Of a stretch of 64,000 nt of DNA, positions 1 through 10,721 are shown one piece after another. The stretch spans positions 20,820,348 through 20,884,347 of the forward strand of contig CM064519.1 of assembly GCA_032716605.1 (NCBI GenBank), read 5' to 3'. Under the pieces are notes generated by a model that had not been told where the DNA came from, did not search any database, and was given only the letters and a program-made list of their open reading frames with translations. How positions within the stretch are numbered: position 1 is the stretch's first letter; every line of letters starts with the position of its first letter. The position numbers and the translations under genes were made by a program. The DNA comes from Paralithodes platypus (lineage: Eukaryota > Arthropoda > Malacostraca > Decapoda > Lithodidae).

Positions 1-147
1 CAAGGTCAGTACAGGCATAGACAAAGTAGATTTTCAGGTCAGAGAGGACGCGGCCATAATAAACCAGGTCAGGGCCCGTCTTCGGCCAACGCCAGCCAGC
101 CGGCGAAGCGTCCACCACCACCAACTCCACCACCATCAAAAAACTAA
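1..147 (+). CDS. DIRS ORF1 (Gag-like) C-terminal end, copy A, partial
   Basis: The first 48 codons read in frame 1 to the TAA at 145-147. They give a basic, Gln/Gly-rich stretch (QGQYR-like, GRGHNKPGQG-like) followed by a proline run and a final S-K-N. The same C-terminus ends ORF1 of copies B (26316) and C (39219), ending in P/S/A-K-N there. A basic low-complexity tail suits nucleic-acid binding by a Gag-like protein; that role is inferred. The N-terminus is outside the window. Confidence 0.75.
   Translation, partial: QGQYRHRQSRFSGQRGRGHNKPGQGPSSANASQPAKRPPPPTPPPSKN
138..144 (+). promoter_or_regulatory. Predicted -1 ribosomal frameshift slippery heptamer A_AAA_AAC (copy A)
   Basis: ORF1 reads tcA AAA AAC TAA here, so the heptamer is in zero frame and abuts the ORF1 stop. 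In the -1 frame the sequence stays open into the RT region (L-K-S-L-S-L-P...). The heptamer in the same phase also occurs in copies B (26307-26313) and C (39210-39216). A AAA AAC is a canonical eukaryotic -1 slippery sequence. Use by ribosomes is inferred. Confidence 0.62.
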
Positions 148-2074
148 AGTCTCTCTCACTCCCGGTGCCAGTATTAAGGCCGGCGGATCCGAGGGTAGTA
201 CAGCCGGCGAACCCTTGTCTGCTAACTGGGTCGTTCCGAACGTGTCACCAAGCATGGCCGTTAAACACTTGGGCACGGATGGTGGCACGCAAAGGCATCA
301 CTTGGCAGTGGCTCCGGCGACCTCGCTTATGTCAGCCGACAACGGCGAATTTTGTTTCATTAGAGGTGGAGTCACTGGTCCAGGAAATGATTGCCAAGAA
401 TGTCATCATCCCGGTCCCCCCAAATTACCCTGTATTCACGTCCAAGCTATTTTTGGTTCCCAAAAGGGACAGTGTTCAGATGAGACCAGTCGTAGACCTG
501 TCTTATCTGAACCGTCACATTCACAACGAGTCATTCCGAATGTTAACAGTACACCAAATCAGGCTAACACTTCCGCCAGGAGGTTAGATGTGTTCCCTAG
601 ACCTGACAGACGCTTATTGGCACGTATCGGTAAACAAAAGGTTTCAAAGGTTTCTGGCCTTACGGATCAGGCACCAAAATTTTGTTTTTCAAAGGATGCC
701 ATTCGGTTTGAACCTGGCACCTCGATTATTCACGAAATTAGTCCGGCAAGCCCTGATGCCGTTATTAAAGCAAGGAATCAGAGTGTTGTGGTACCTAGAC
801 GACTGGCTGGTGGTGGCAGAGACAGAGCAATTATGCATCAAATATGTCAACATAATTTTAAATCATGTCAAAACTCTAGGGTTCAAGGTAAATCTGGTAA
901 AGTCAAACCTTGTTCCCTCACGAGTAATTCAGTGGATAGGGCTGGTCTGGGACACAGCTGCTCTCACTCTGAGTCAGAGTGTGGACAATCGCAACAGGTT
1001 TCGCAGGAAACTGTTCATGTTTCTTCACAGTCTGACTACGACACGAAGGGTCTGGGATGGGAGTCTCTGGTCGGCTCTCTCAACTGGATTCAACTAACTG
1101 TAATGTTGGGCCGGTTGAAAGTAAAACGTTTAATATTGGAAGGCAACAAATATTTCCCACTCTTACCGGCGGGAAAGTTATGGCCCATCCCAAAATTAAT
1201 CCACACCTTACTAGCGGTCTGGGCGAAGAGGGAAACGTTGCACTCAATAATGTCATGGACCTCTCCTCCGCCAACAGTATGGGTAGACACGGTTGCGTCA
1301 GGCACAATAGGTTGGGGATTTCAGTCAAATCAGGTGCACCAGGGTCAGGGGCTTTGGTCCCACTTAGAAATCTCCCACATCAATGTCAAAGAATTACTAG
1401 TCCCCTTGTATTTCCTTCAGGCTCACGGCCCTGCTTTAAGGGGCAAGTCGGTGGCCTTCAGAATGGACAATCTGAACACAGTTCACTGTATTCAGAAACA
1501 AGGGTCAACGAGGTCAAGGAAGTTGCTAAACGTGTCGGAAGAGATTTTTACTCTAGCCAACAGACTAGACATTTATCTTCACGCATCTTATCTCCCAGGC
1601 GTAGCAAACGTCTGGGCAGACGCTCTGTCCCGGAGACAGAGCACGACAGTAGAATGGGAGCTCAAGCAACCAATTTTCAACCTAATGATTGCAGAGCTCT
1701 ACCATCCACAAGTGGATCTGTTTGCGTCCGAGGAGACTCACAAGCTCCCTCTATACCTCACCCGCCGGACGAAGACGCTGGCAGGGGGGCCAGATGCCCT
1801 GGTGACAGACTGGAACAGATGGAGCTCCATCTATCTGTTTCCGCCGCCAGACGCGTCACTAATGTGCCACGTAGTGAACAAGCTACGAGATTATCGAGGC
1901 TTAGTCTCGCTAGTCGCACCCCTGTGGCGGGCGCAGTTGTGGTACCAGCAATTAAAGACGTGGTGCCCGCACCCGGTGTCGCTCCCGGTCGGGTATTTCC
2001 ACTTAGACACGATTGGCAACCTAGCGACCTCGCTGACTTTTGCATTATGGACATTCAGGAGGCCAAGTGGCTAG
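144..2074 (+). pseudogene. DIRS reverse transcriptase-RNase H, copy A, disrupted
   Basis: The product would copy element RNA into DNA. The RT region reads in frame from the -1 shift point to 587, where the Trp codon before MCSLDLTDAYWH is TAG (TGG in copy C). It continues at 588-1097 with the MPFGLNLAPR and WYLDDW (YxDD catalytic) motifs. A 4-bp gain near 1056 then shifts the frame, and RNase H and the connection domain continue in frame 2 to 2074 (VWVDT..SGTIGWGF, FRMDNLNTVH, NVWADALSRR). The RNase H Asp of VDTDAS in the other copies is Val here. At least three independent lesions make this a pseudogene. Its end overlaps the recombinase ORF by about 28 nt. Confidence 0.9.
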
Positions 2075-3962
2075 CACCATACGGTAGAGAGGTGACCAAT
2101 AAATTATCAAATCAATATACTCAGTCTACGAAACGACAGTATCAATCACATTGGCAAACCTTTACTTCTTGGATCATTAGAACAGAACAGACTGTGCCAT
2201 CGGTAGCATTAGTTTTCAATTACAGTAAAAGTCCGTTAATCCGACGACCGATGATTCGAATCTCCCAATAGTCCGAATTTTTCAATTTGAGGCCAAATCC
2301 GAATTCACCCGATGGTCCGAATTTCAAGAAGTCCCAAAGTCCCCTTTTTGAGGCATTAGGCCACTCAAATGACACATAATGGAGCACACACATATCATAT
2401 GTTCATGAATTCACTTTAAAAGTTTACCATTGTCATTGTAGCCTATTATCTACTTCAAAACATTCAGATTAATGGTCAAAGGAAGCTACTGATATAATCG
2501 TAAACACCTTCGTCTTCTTCTTCTCCACATCGTCTGCTAGAGAGTTTGTTTTGCTCTTGAACGCATCCTTGGGACGCTCCGATGCGCTACTGGCTTGCAC
2601 CGCATTTTCTGCAAGCGCATTCAGTCTTGAGCTTGAAAACGCACCTTTGGATGTTCCGATACGCTACTATTTATAGTTCAGTGATCGGAGCATCCCAAGG
2701 GTGCTTTCAAGACAAGAAGACAAGGGTGCTTTCAATACAATATAATATAACAGAGCACGTCACAAAAGGAAAATCACAAAAGGAAAATTACAAGAACCTC
2801 TCAGGGAAGTGCCGTTGTTAAGGCATTACTTCCCGAACCACATCTGATCTTCAAGAGCAAGACAAACTCGCTAGTAGACGGAAGAAGAAGAAGACGTTTA
2901 TATCAGCAGATTCCTTTGACCATTAATCTGAATGTTTTGAAGTAGTTAATAGGCTACAATGACAATGGTAAACTTTTGAAGTGATTTCATGAACATATGA
3001 TATGTGTGTGTGCACCATTGTGTCATTTGGGTGGCCTAATGTCTCAATGTTTTCGTCATACACAGGTTCATAGGGGTAAAGTCCGATAATCCGAAAAATC
3101 CACTAATCCGAACGAGAGCCGGTCCGCTGCCCTTCGGATTAACGGAAGTTTACTGTATTTAAATTATCTGTTTGAGCAGAAACGTTTATCTGTGGTAACG
3201 TTAACAAATCACTTAACTGCGATTAGAGTGCCCTTTTTAGACCTTACAGGTCTCTCCATACCGGTAGCGGAGGAAACAGGTTTTATGAGGGCATGTTTTA
3301 AACTCCGCCCACCTCCCTGTCAGCTCATGCCTACTTGGTCTCTGGACAAGGCATTGTCTTTACTTCACTCTCGTCTGTACCAAAATACTGCAGATTTTGC
3401 ATTACTCTTAAAAAAGGCTGTATTCCTTTTGGCTTTGGCCACCGGGAACAGAGTGTCTGAGCTGGCGGCGATGAGCAACACACCTAATTGCCTTAGGTTT
3501 GGTAGACTTAATGAATGTATTCACATTGCACCTTCCCAAAGATTTGTAGCCAAGAATGAGCACAGTGCACACGTGTTTTCTGAGTTCACGGTGCCGGCGT
3601 TAAAAAGGGGAAAGGTGCACCATAATCTATGTCCAGTGCAGGCTCTAACCAAATATTTGAGAGTGGCTCCTCTCAACCCCCAAGGTGCTTTATGGGTAGC
3701 GAGTACGGGTAAACGCTTACTGAAACGGAGATTAGCTTCTCTTCTGGTCGAAGTCATTAAAGAGAGTAATCCCGGCGTTGTGGGTAGGGCCCACGATTTA
3801 CGCAAATGGGCAGCCTCTTTACGTTTCCTGAAGAATTTTTCAGTAGAAGATATTGCGTCCACACAGTTGTGGGCGTCTAATCATACGTTTTTGACTAGAT
3901 ACTTGTCAGTTGCTCTGGACAAACCTTCCTTACCATGTATAGCTTTAAGGCAGAGGGTCTAG
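2047..3962 (+). pseudogene. DIRS tyrosine recombinase, copy A, split by a MITE
   Basis: The tyrosine recombinase would integrate the circular DNA form. I take the ATG at 2047 (MDIQEAKWL) as start because the corresponding codon of copy B, where homology of the recombinase frame begins, is also ATG. The N-terminal core-binding part (QYTQSTKRQYQSHW) runs to about 2220. A foldback MITE then occupies 2223-3155, and homology resumes at 3158 (FKLSV-like, LFEQKR in other copies). The catalytic half, 3192-3962, is open: R in ATGNRVSEL, H-x-x-R in HDLRKWAASL, and the nucleophile Y in FLTRYLSVAL. It ends with a TAG at 3960-3962. Confidence 0.9.
2223..3155. mobile_element. pogo/Tigger-like foldback MITE with TA target duplication
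   Basis: The 933-bp insert is flanked by TA on both sides (2221-2222 and 3156-3157); the uninterrupted site in copy B is CAATTATTTAAA. The ends are inverted repeats, CAGTAAAAGTCCGTTAATCC and its near complement, with about two mismatches in 22 bp. The complementarity extends inward: 2350-2565 and 2830-3050 are long inverted arms, including a GAAGAAGAAG/CTTCTTCTTC block, with a smaller inverted pair near 2566-2590 and 2680-2710. No transposase is encoded. A CAGT start, TA duplication and TCCG-rich ends fit pogo/Tigger-type DNA transposons; the family assignment is inferred. Confidence 0.85.
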
Positions 3963-4000
3963 GTGGCCCTACTGTCACTTTTGTTTACTTTCAAGGAAAA

Positions 4001-4021
4001 GGGGGGGGGGGGGGGGGGGGG
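4001..4021. repeat. Poly(G) tract after the DIRS recombinase ORF
   Basis: About 21 consecutive G lie 40 bp after the recombinase stop. Copies B (near 29231) and C (near 54417) have shorter G runs at the same place, followed by the same conserved GTGCAGTCAGTGTAA block. The tract is a homopolymer of variable length. Confidence 0.8.
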
Positions 4022-4530
4022 TGCAGTCAGTGTAACATAGGACACCCTAGACCCCGCCGGAGTATAAGAGCTGTGATACAATTTAGAGTTAATGTGATAT
4101 GAAAATTTCTCTGCGAGAAATTGTGCTAGTACAATGTTAGTACAAAACAATGGAGTTGTTATAGTAGTTTTAGCTGTGAAAGCAATTTAGTATTAAACAG
4201 TGGAGATTTTTTGCAAATTATTTTTCACGAATATTATGGGGTTTATTATGTGCACATGTAAACTTATAACTTGTTATTTTTGTCACCACTCGTTGAGTGG
4301 GGTGCCTTGGTAACTAAAGATCTGTTCACAGAATCTCCAGAGTTACCCCCTTTTTGTCAAGCAGGCTTCTTTGAAGCACGCACCTGCTTGAACCCCCTTT
4401 TTTGTATTTATATGGTCTGCGCCGTAATTAAATATATTTTTCAAAGTAAGAATACTATGTGGTTGTTTGATTATCTGCTTTGCTAGAGTTATGATATGAT
4501 TACGAATGTCCCCCTCCAGTCTTAGAAATC

Positions 4531-4640
4531 AGGCATGTTCGTCAATGATGGAGGGGCCACTAATAAATTATAGGTTTGACTCCTGTAAGGAGATAAAGAA
4601 AACCTAATATTTAGTAGTGGCCCCGTAATCATTGACGACT
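4531..4640 (+). repeat. DIRS internal complementary region (ICR), copy A
   Basis: This block reads as the reverse complement of the right element end joined head-to-tail to the left element end. The middle, GGCCACTAATAAATTATAGG, equals the complement of ..CCTATAA joined to TTTATTAGTGGCC.. The left half matches the start of copies B and C; the right half matches the last ~70 bp before 5069. In DIRS biology this region templates completion and circularisation of the DNA. Confidence 0.88.
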
Positions 4641-4709
4641 GGGGCCCTCCCGACCATCCCCTTCCCATTCGTTGATGTATTAAGGATTTTGGTTTACTTA
4701 TATGTCAGT

Positions 4710-5069
4710 GAAGGAAGAATGACGCCTGAATCAGCGTCTGGTCAAAGATCCACACAAGTACTGTACATCCACGATATGATGGAAAGCTTATTGGATAGTT
4801 ATTCTTATTTTCTTTTTGTTTTTATTTTTTACGAAGTTTTTTCGTAGTGAGAACCCAATTCATAATGACTGAAGCCATGAGTGAGGTCGCGTACGCTCAT
4901 GATGAAGGCTCCTCAGATTTTAAATGCTCTGCGCGGTAGATTCAAACTACGGCGGATTAGTGTTTGAAGAGGATGCCTTATGTAATAGGCATGTTCGTTC
5001 GTCAATGATTACGGGGCCACTACTAAATATTAGGTTTTCTTTATCTCCTTACAGGAGTCAAACCTATAA
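4710..5069 (+). repeat. DIRS right inverted terminal repeat, copy A
   Basis: The segment runs from GAAGGAAGAATGACGCC to ..AACCTATAA. Its reverse complement matches the left repeats of copies B (19043-19354) and C (34462-34764). It includes the TACGAAGTTTTTTCGTA hairpin and a distal extension of about 60 bp absent from the left repeat. This asymmetry is normal for DIRS termini. Confidence 0.88.
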
Positions 5070-5401
5070 TATATATACTGTATATGTATATATACAATTA
5101 TTTAGTGTTTCAATTACCTAAATATAGCTCTGAATATGGCTTTAAAATGCTCCTAGAATTGCTAATTTTTAAAAAATCTCTCGGGGGGGGGGGGGGGGGC
5201 TTACAGCGCCCCCCCCCGAACCACCCAGCTGAAGAGGCTCGCTGCGCTCGCCCAACACCCCAGGGGGCGCAATTCCAGTTCTTGCCCTAGGCGCTATTTA
5301 CCATAGATACGCCCCTGGCTCGTAGTGACCATGCCTGTATAAGTTTTAGTTGCAATATTAAAACAGAGAGGGAAAATAGAAGCAATACAAAAATATATAT
5401 A
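5070..5401. other. Non-coding gap with AT repeats and a G-run/C-run pair
   Basis: No gene is visible. It starts with TATATA-type sequence. At 5174-5217 a run of about 18 G, the word CTTACAGCG and a run of C form a potential strong hairpin, followed by a GC-rich stretch to about 5325. The stretch looks like an old repeat fragment, but I cannot name the family. Confidence 0.6.
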
Positions 5402-6946
5402 TAAGATAGAGCAGATTATGAGCTGCTGAGACGGTGTTTGGACATTGAATGGGGGGAATACTTGAACGGTGAAGACGCTGAAGGAATGTGGAGGAAGATT
5501 AGAGTCAAACTGGAAAATACTATATCCAAATGTGTACCGGTAAGGGAATATAAGGATAAAACAAAATTGGGTAAAAGAACGAACCCAGAATTAACAATGA
5601 AAAGAAAGCTTTGGACATTGATAAGAAGAAAGAAACGATTGTGGGAAAGACTAACATTTTTAAAAAAGAACAGGGGGTCTAGTATAGAAGCTAAAGAAGT
5701 GGATTTGGAATGCAGACAGATAAACAATAAAATAAGGTGGGAGACAAGGAGGGGGGTGAAGGAGAGGGAAAGAGAGATTGCAAGAAATGTGAAGGCTAAT
5801 CCAAAAATATTCTGGAAGTATATTCAAGAAAAGTTAACAAGAGTAGGTATCCCAGAACTGATAGGAGACTTGGATGATAGGAATAGAGCAGAAACTGATA
5901 AGGAGAAAGCAGAGGTGCTGGGGAAATACTTTGGGGAGGTACTAACAGTGGAGTCGGATGATGCAGTGCCTACTATTCCCATCAAACAGGCACCAGCACT
6001 AGAACTAATAGAGTTTTCCCATGCTAGAATAAGGAGGGCTATAGAAAAAATTAACAGAAGTAAGTCACCGGGACCGGATGGGATACATCCAAGAATCATA
6101 AAGGAAGGAGGTGAGATTTTAGTAGAGCCATTAAATTTTGTATTTGAGGTATCCTTTAATACAGGACAAATCCCGACGGACTGGAGAGAGGCGAACATAA
6201 CAGCTATATTTAAGAAGGGAAAGAGAAATGACCCAGGTAATTATAGACCAGTCAGTTTGACAAGTGTTGTGTGTAAACTAATGGAAACGGTAATTAGAGA
6301 AGGAATAATGGAGCATATGAAATCAAACCAACTTTTCAGTGGGAGACGGTTCGAATTTTTGCCGGGGAGGTCGACGGTACTACAGCTAATTAAGGTGGTA
6401 GATGATTGGATGCAAATTCTGGAGGATGGTGATGTTATAGATGTGGTATACTGTATTGCGATTTTATGAAGGCCTTCGATAAGGTCCCACATAAAAGGTT
6501 AATAGAGAAAGTTAGAAGCTATAGTATAGGAGAGAAATGTGCGAAATGGATAGAAGCCTTCCTGAAAGATCGGAGACAGAGGGTACTGGTGAATGGAATA
6601 GGCTCGGGGTGGAGGGAAATTACAAGTGGGGTACCTCAGGGATCTGTGTTGGGACCACTTCTGTTCGTTATATTTATCAACGACTTACCTGAAGTTATAA
6701 CTAATGGAAGTGAGATATACCTGTATGCGGATGACACTAAGCTGTATAGAAGAGTGAGGAGCAAGGAAGATGTGAGTTTACTTCAAGGAGATGTGGAGGG
6801 CATGATGGGATGGTCTGAACATTAGTTAATGCCTTTTCATAAAAAAAAATGCAAGTACATGCGGATTGGGACAAGCAAGATAGACAAGGTAGGATACAGT
6901 ATGTATGAAGCGATGGAGGAAGTGAATGCAGAAAAGGATATAGGAG

Positions 6947-6999
6947 TTGTTGTTGTTGTTGTTGTTGTTCCCCAAGCTGCCTGGCCGAACAGCCAGGAG
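6947..6999 (-). mobile_element. SINE 3'-end fragment with (GTT)n = (AAC)n tail
   Basis: The 53-bp insert reads (TTG)n then TTCCCCAAGCTGCCTGGCC.., the reverse complement of the 3' end of the SINEs at 13474, 57447, 61818 and 62876. It is flanked by the duplication TATAGGAG (6939-6946 and 7000-7007). The uninterrupted site is visible in the LINE copy at 42504. The duplication and tail indicate LINE-type retroposition of an extremely 5'-truncated copy. Confidence 0.85.
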
Positions 7000-7273
7000 T
7001 ATAGGAGTAGTGATAGATAATAAGTTAAATTTCTCAGAACATTTAGCGGAAAAGATAAACAAAGCCAATAGAATTGTAGGGCTGATAAGGAGGACATTTG
7101 TGTCACTTGACGAAGAAATCTTCAGGAATCTCTATTCAGCGCTGGTTAGGCCGCACCTGGAATATGCGAACCAGGTGTGGGCTCCATGTATGGTAAAGGA
7201 TATAGAAGCAGTGGAGAAAGTGCAGAGGAGAGCTAGCAAGCTAGTACCAACGTTGAAGAACGCGGGCTATGAG

Positions 7274-7399
7274 CAGAGGTTGAGGACACTGGGACTTCCG
7301 ACACTGGCATATAGGAGAAAGAGAGGGGATATGATGCAGAGGTTGAGGACACTGGGACTTCCGACACTGGCATATAGGAGAAAGAGAGGGGATATGATA
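7274..7399 (+). repeat. 63-bp in-frame tandem duplication in the LINE
   Basis: Two nearly identical 63-bp units start at 7274 and 7337. They duplicate the 21 residues covering QRLRTLGLPTLAYRRKRGD. The LINE copy at 42504-44204 has one unit, so this is a local duplication. Confidence 0.9.
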
Positions 7400-7818
7400 G
7401 AGACTATCAAGATAGTGTCAGGAAAGTATGATGAGGATGTGTGTGAAGGTATCTTCTTGATGCAGGAGGGAACAAGAACGAGGGGACACTCTAAGAAAAT
7501 TTACAAAGAAAGAAATAGGCTTGAAAAGGCAAAGAACTCATTTTGTGATAGAGTGGTAAATGAGTGGAACGCACTGCCCCAGTATATAGTCGATTCCGAA
7601 TCAATAAGGAAGTTTGAAAGTAATCTTGATAAAGCATGGGGAAGACAAGATTTGAAGTTTGATTATAAAGCAAAAATACAGAAATGTTGCGTCTGCTGCC
7701 GCCGCCGCCAACACCGTGAACGACCGCAGTAGTGCAAGTACTGGCACTGAGCTGGATTCACAGGCCTAGTTTGCCTTTTTCCAGAGGATCTACTGCAAGA
7801 AACTGTAAGATGTTGGTA

Positions 7819-8844
7819 TAGCGCTAACAGCGTCTCAGCAAAACTCAATAAAGTTCCCCTGAAGCACTTGCACCTGGCAAAATTGCACTACGCCAGCCTT
7901 CATTGTGCTACAATATGGCAGTAACAAGAAATAATCACCGTAACTGCTACAGAGGCTGACTGCACTACCGAAGTGGCGGGCGGTGGGGTCGCTGCATCCC
8001 TATGCCAGAATGACGATAAATTAGGCTATACTGTACTAAATATGACTGATTTAACTCTCAAAGAGCGGGTGGGGGGGTGTATATCACAGTCGCGCCAGGC
8101 TGCTATATTTACCAAAAATGACCTTCATTCCATGCTTTTTTCATGCATAAGCAAGAGCCAGAGCATAATATAATTATACATCCGTGAAAGGGCGATGATA
8201 GAGCTTTTTAATGACACCTGAATAATCCTTGTACGACATCGGGTTATCTTGCAACGATCGTACAACCAATTGGGAAAATAGTGGTAGTTTGGCGTGTGAG
8301 AGAAGTGTGAGGTATGTGATTGACTTCAGTGTACGCCGGGGGACCGTGGCGAGCGGATCAAGACCGCCTATCGTTCCTGCAACACCCGGTCTCTCTCTCA
8401 TCGCTCATAATAGCCTCAAACTGGCGTCCATCATATGACAGGCACCGTACAGATGGCCAATTTTCTCTCTCCCGTCATATGATGGTCACCGCGCAATATA
8501 TTTTTCGGCACCAATTAGCTGCGAAGATCGATGCACCACTGTAAAGGGAGGACAGGAGTTGGTGGTAAGGAGGCATAGGACTACCACCTAACCACATATT
8601 ACTTCCGCTTCACCGGCCCTGGGGCGTTTTTGGGGGGTCTTTGTATGTGCTATCTACTGGAAGGAGCACCACACTCGCCAATTAAAACCTTCCTGAAGGA
8701 GTGTCGCAGCCCTTGGGTAAATAATAAGATTTCTTGGAATACAGTACAGACAAAAGCTTGCAGCTCTGTGTTTCATATTCCTAGAAAGTACAAGAAATAT
8801 GTATATGAGAGAGAGAGAGAGAGAAAGAAAAATTATAACATCAA
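7819..8844. other. Non-coding interval between the LINE and the GLYCTK exon
   Basis: I find no gene or recognisable element. There are modest G-rich and simple stretches and a (GA)n microsatellite at about 8808-8826. If the glycerate kinase gene continues in this direction, part of this is its intron. I looked for its missing C-terminal exon on the minus strand and did not see it. Confidence 0.55.
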
Positions 8845-8950
8845 ATTATATGGTACAAAGTTTGAAGAGAAGACATAACCAATACTTAAGTTTTGTGATT
8901 GATTTCATACACCTAGGTAGTATAAGTTGAGAATATGATGTAATAATTAC

Positions 8951-10162
8951 CTTTTCAAGACTGATGCTAGCTGACAATATCATTTCCTGGTTCCTCCCTC
9001 CCCGCCCTAGGCCTGACACAGTAACAGTTGTCTCCCCACCAAAGATGAGACACACAGAGCACCCTGAGTCCCGGCATCCTGAGATAGTCTTCAGGAAATC
9101 GCTCTTCTTAACCTCATCAATGCAGAGTTCTACAAGTAAGGATTCAGGCAGCCCCTGATCATGACCAGTAAATAGATTAATTATTGTCACTGCTAAGTCA
9201 GCCAATTTCTTGCCAACAATCGAGGCTTCTCCTTGGAGTGATGAGGACAGGATAAGTGGAATACAATGACCTCCAGTCTGTTGGGATATTGAAGTTTTTG
9301 AACCCAATAATGCAGTTTCATTATTACCTATAATGAGGTTTGTTACATGTGCAAAATCTGATGTGCTAGATTCTGTTTTCTGAAGGAGAACTTTAACATT
9401 CTGTGGAGCTGAAACATTGTATTTTTCTAGCACTTTTAGCGCTGCATCAGGTGAGTCTTGGTTGGGAACTGTTGTACCACTTGCAATCATATCCAAAGGA
9501 CTGTTGATAATGTCTGACAAGATGAATGATACTATCTTTGCATCAGTTAGCTGAGCTAGACGTCCTCCCTTGATAAAAGACAGGGCCTTCCGAAGTGTAT
9601 TGAGTTCAGTTATGCTGGCCCCGGCTCGGCTCACACGCTTTATTAACTCTATCTTTACCTCCAAAGTTAGTGGAGGGAGAGGGTAAGGGAGAAGGGCTGA
9701 GCCACCCCCTGATATCAACACTAATAACAGGTGGTGTTTCTCCAAGCTCTCAAGGAGGTTCACTATTTTCTTGGCAGTCATAAATGCTGCCTCATCAGGA
9801 ATGTTGTCTTTTGCCCCTTCTAAAACCTGGATGTTTGAGTTATAGGTCTTATTTCCAAACACCTTCTGAAATCCATGAGGAACACTGATTATTCCCTGCT
9901 GTAAGTGTGAAACAGAGTCTGGTGTTGTGAGCTGAGAAACAACAGGATCGATCATGCCAGCAACCGCTTTACCAAATCCAATGACATACACATTCTTCTG
10001 TAGTTCATGATGAGTATTATTTATAACAAGCTTATTGTTCTCTTGTTTTAAAAAGTTTCTAATCAATTTTTGTGGTTGGACACTTTCCACTCCAGCCATA
10101 AATGCTTTCTTTATTTTAGTTATACTTTCCTTAACATTGCCTATCAAAATTATGCTAGCCAT
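8951..10162 (-). CDS. GLYCTK: Glycerate kinase (GLYCTK), large N-terminal coding exon
   Basis: GLYCTK phosphorylates D-glycerate with ATP, in serine and fructose catabolism. The exon gives about 404 uninterrupted residues with family landmarks in order: VYVIGFGKAVAGM, QGIISVPHG, LEGAKDNIPDE, the glycine loop LLLVLISGGGSALLP, ELNTLRKALSFIKGGRLAQ, SFILSDIINSPLDMIASG, a long linker, and near the end CLIFGGETTV and GLGRGGRNQEM. Family members are about 520 residues, so the last ~110 are missing. After SISLEK the minus strand reads AAG^GTAATTATT, a good splice donor, and the remaining exon(s) are not visible. The start is the first in-frame ATG before homology; a more 5' exon is possible. No stops or frameshifts, unlike its surroundings, so this looks like a live host gene. 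Confidence 0.87.
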
Positions 10163-10721
10163 TGTGCTACCGCACTGTACTTGTGCTCATTACTGTACAG
10201 TACTACGGTGCTGAGCTAGTATCGGTAGTTAAAATGTTAAAATAATTGAATGGTTCCTTAATTACTCATAATTATGTATCTGAAATAAAAAAAAATATAT
10301 ATTAGTAATAGAATAATCATTGTTAATGAATAATAACTTCAGGATATTTCCTTACTTTAGTTTCCATGTACAGTAGACATACTTTTTCAATGTTTAAATT
10401 AATGATTATTATTATATTTTTCATTTTCATATCTTATTCTAACTTATTATCTTGAAGATACTCCATACAGTGATTACACAAAATGTATATATAGTCCTTC
10501 CTCCCAATAAGCGAGATCCTAGTGCGAGAATCACATATTAAATGAAAGGGGTCCAAATATATACATACAACTTGCTACGTGAGGTGAACGTTACAGGTTT
10601 GAATCCTGAATGGAAAAATGAAAACTAATAATCAGTAGTGACTCCGAAGTCTACAGTATGATGTAATTTGGTGCAGGTGTATGCACATGTGTTTGTATAG
10701 GGAGGTGGGTGTAAAAGAACA
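10163..10721. other. AT-rich flank upstream of GLYCTK, with a possible DIRS relic
   Basis: No coding sequence is seen. It includes whatever 5' flank GLYCTK has; no TATA box or promoter can be assigned with confidence. At about 10590-10650, a block starting ACAGGTTTGAATCCTGAATG resembles the right half of the DIRS internal complementary region and may be an eroded relic. Confidence 0.45.

Larger units (their letters stand above)
1..5069 (+). mobile_element. DIRS-type tyrosine-recombinase retrotransposon, copy A (5' part outside window)
   Basis: The segment holds, in order, the end of a Gag-like ORF1, a reverse transcriptase/RNase H ORF, an overlapping tyrosine recombinase ORF, a G-tract, an internal complementary region (4531-4640) and a right terminal repeat ending near 5069 in ..AACCTATAA. 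Gene order and termini match copies B (19043-30407) and C (34462-56153). DIRS elements are copied by an RT and integrated by a tyrosine recombinase through a circular intermediate, without target-site duplication. The left end lies before the window. This copy is dead: a stop inside RT, a frameshift before RNase H, and a 933-bp MITE in the recombinase. Confidence 0.93.
5438..7732 (+). pseudogene. LINE reverse transcriptase ORF2, broken
   Basis: RT motifs appear in order: KSPGPDGIHPRIIKE, NYRPVSLTSVVCKLME, MKAFDKVPHKRL, SGVPQGSVLGPLL and the catalytic LYADDTKLY, then a C-terminal LRTLGLPTLAYRRKRGDM block. Against the copy at 42504-44204, a 5-bp gain near 6455 shifts the frame within VVYCDFMKAF, TGG has become TAG at 6823-6825, a SINE fragment interrupts at 6947, and a 63-bp segment is duplicated at 7274. 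The motif set fits the Jockey superfamily (CR1/L2-like); the exact clade is uncertain. Confidence 0.88.
5402..7818 (+). mobile_element. CR1/L2-type LINE, 5'-truncated copy
   Basis: The copy contains RT and C-terminal domains but no endonuclease. It ends in the same 3' sequence as the copy at 42454-44370 (GGATCTACTG then CAAGAAACTGTAAGA). The left boundary is set only by where recognisable coding sequence starts, so it is approximate. A SINE fragment with an 8-bp duplication sits inside at 6947-6999. Confidence 0.85.

Noticed and set aside
215..2074. A 619-codon plus-strand open frame over the start of copy A
   Set aside because: Its first two thirds is an alternative frame of the RT gene without family motifs; only the part after about 1056 is true RNase H sequence. 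It was not annotated as a gene of its own.
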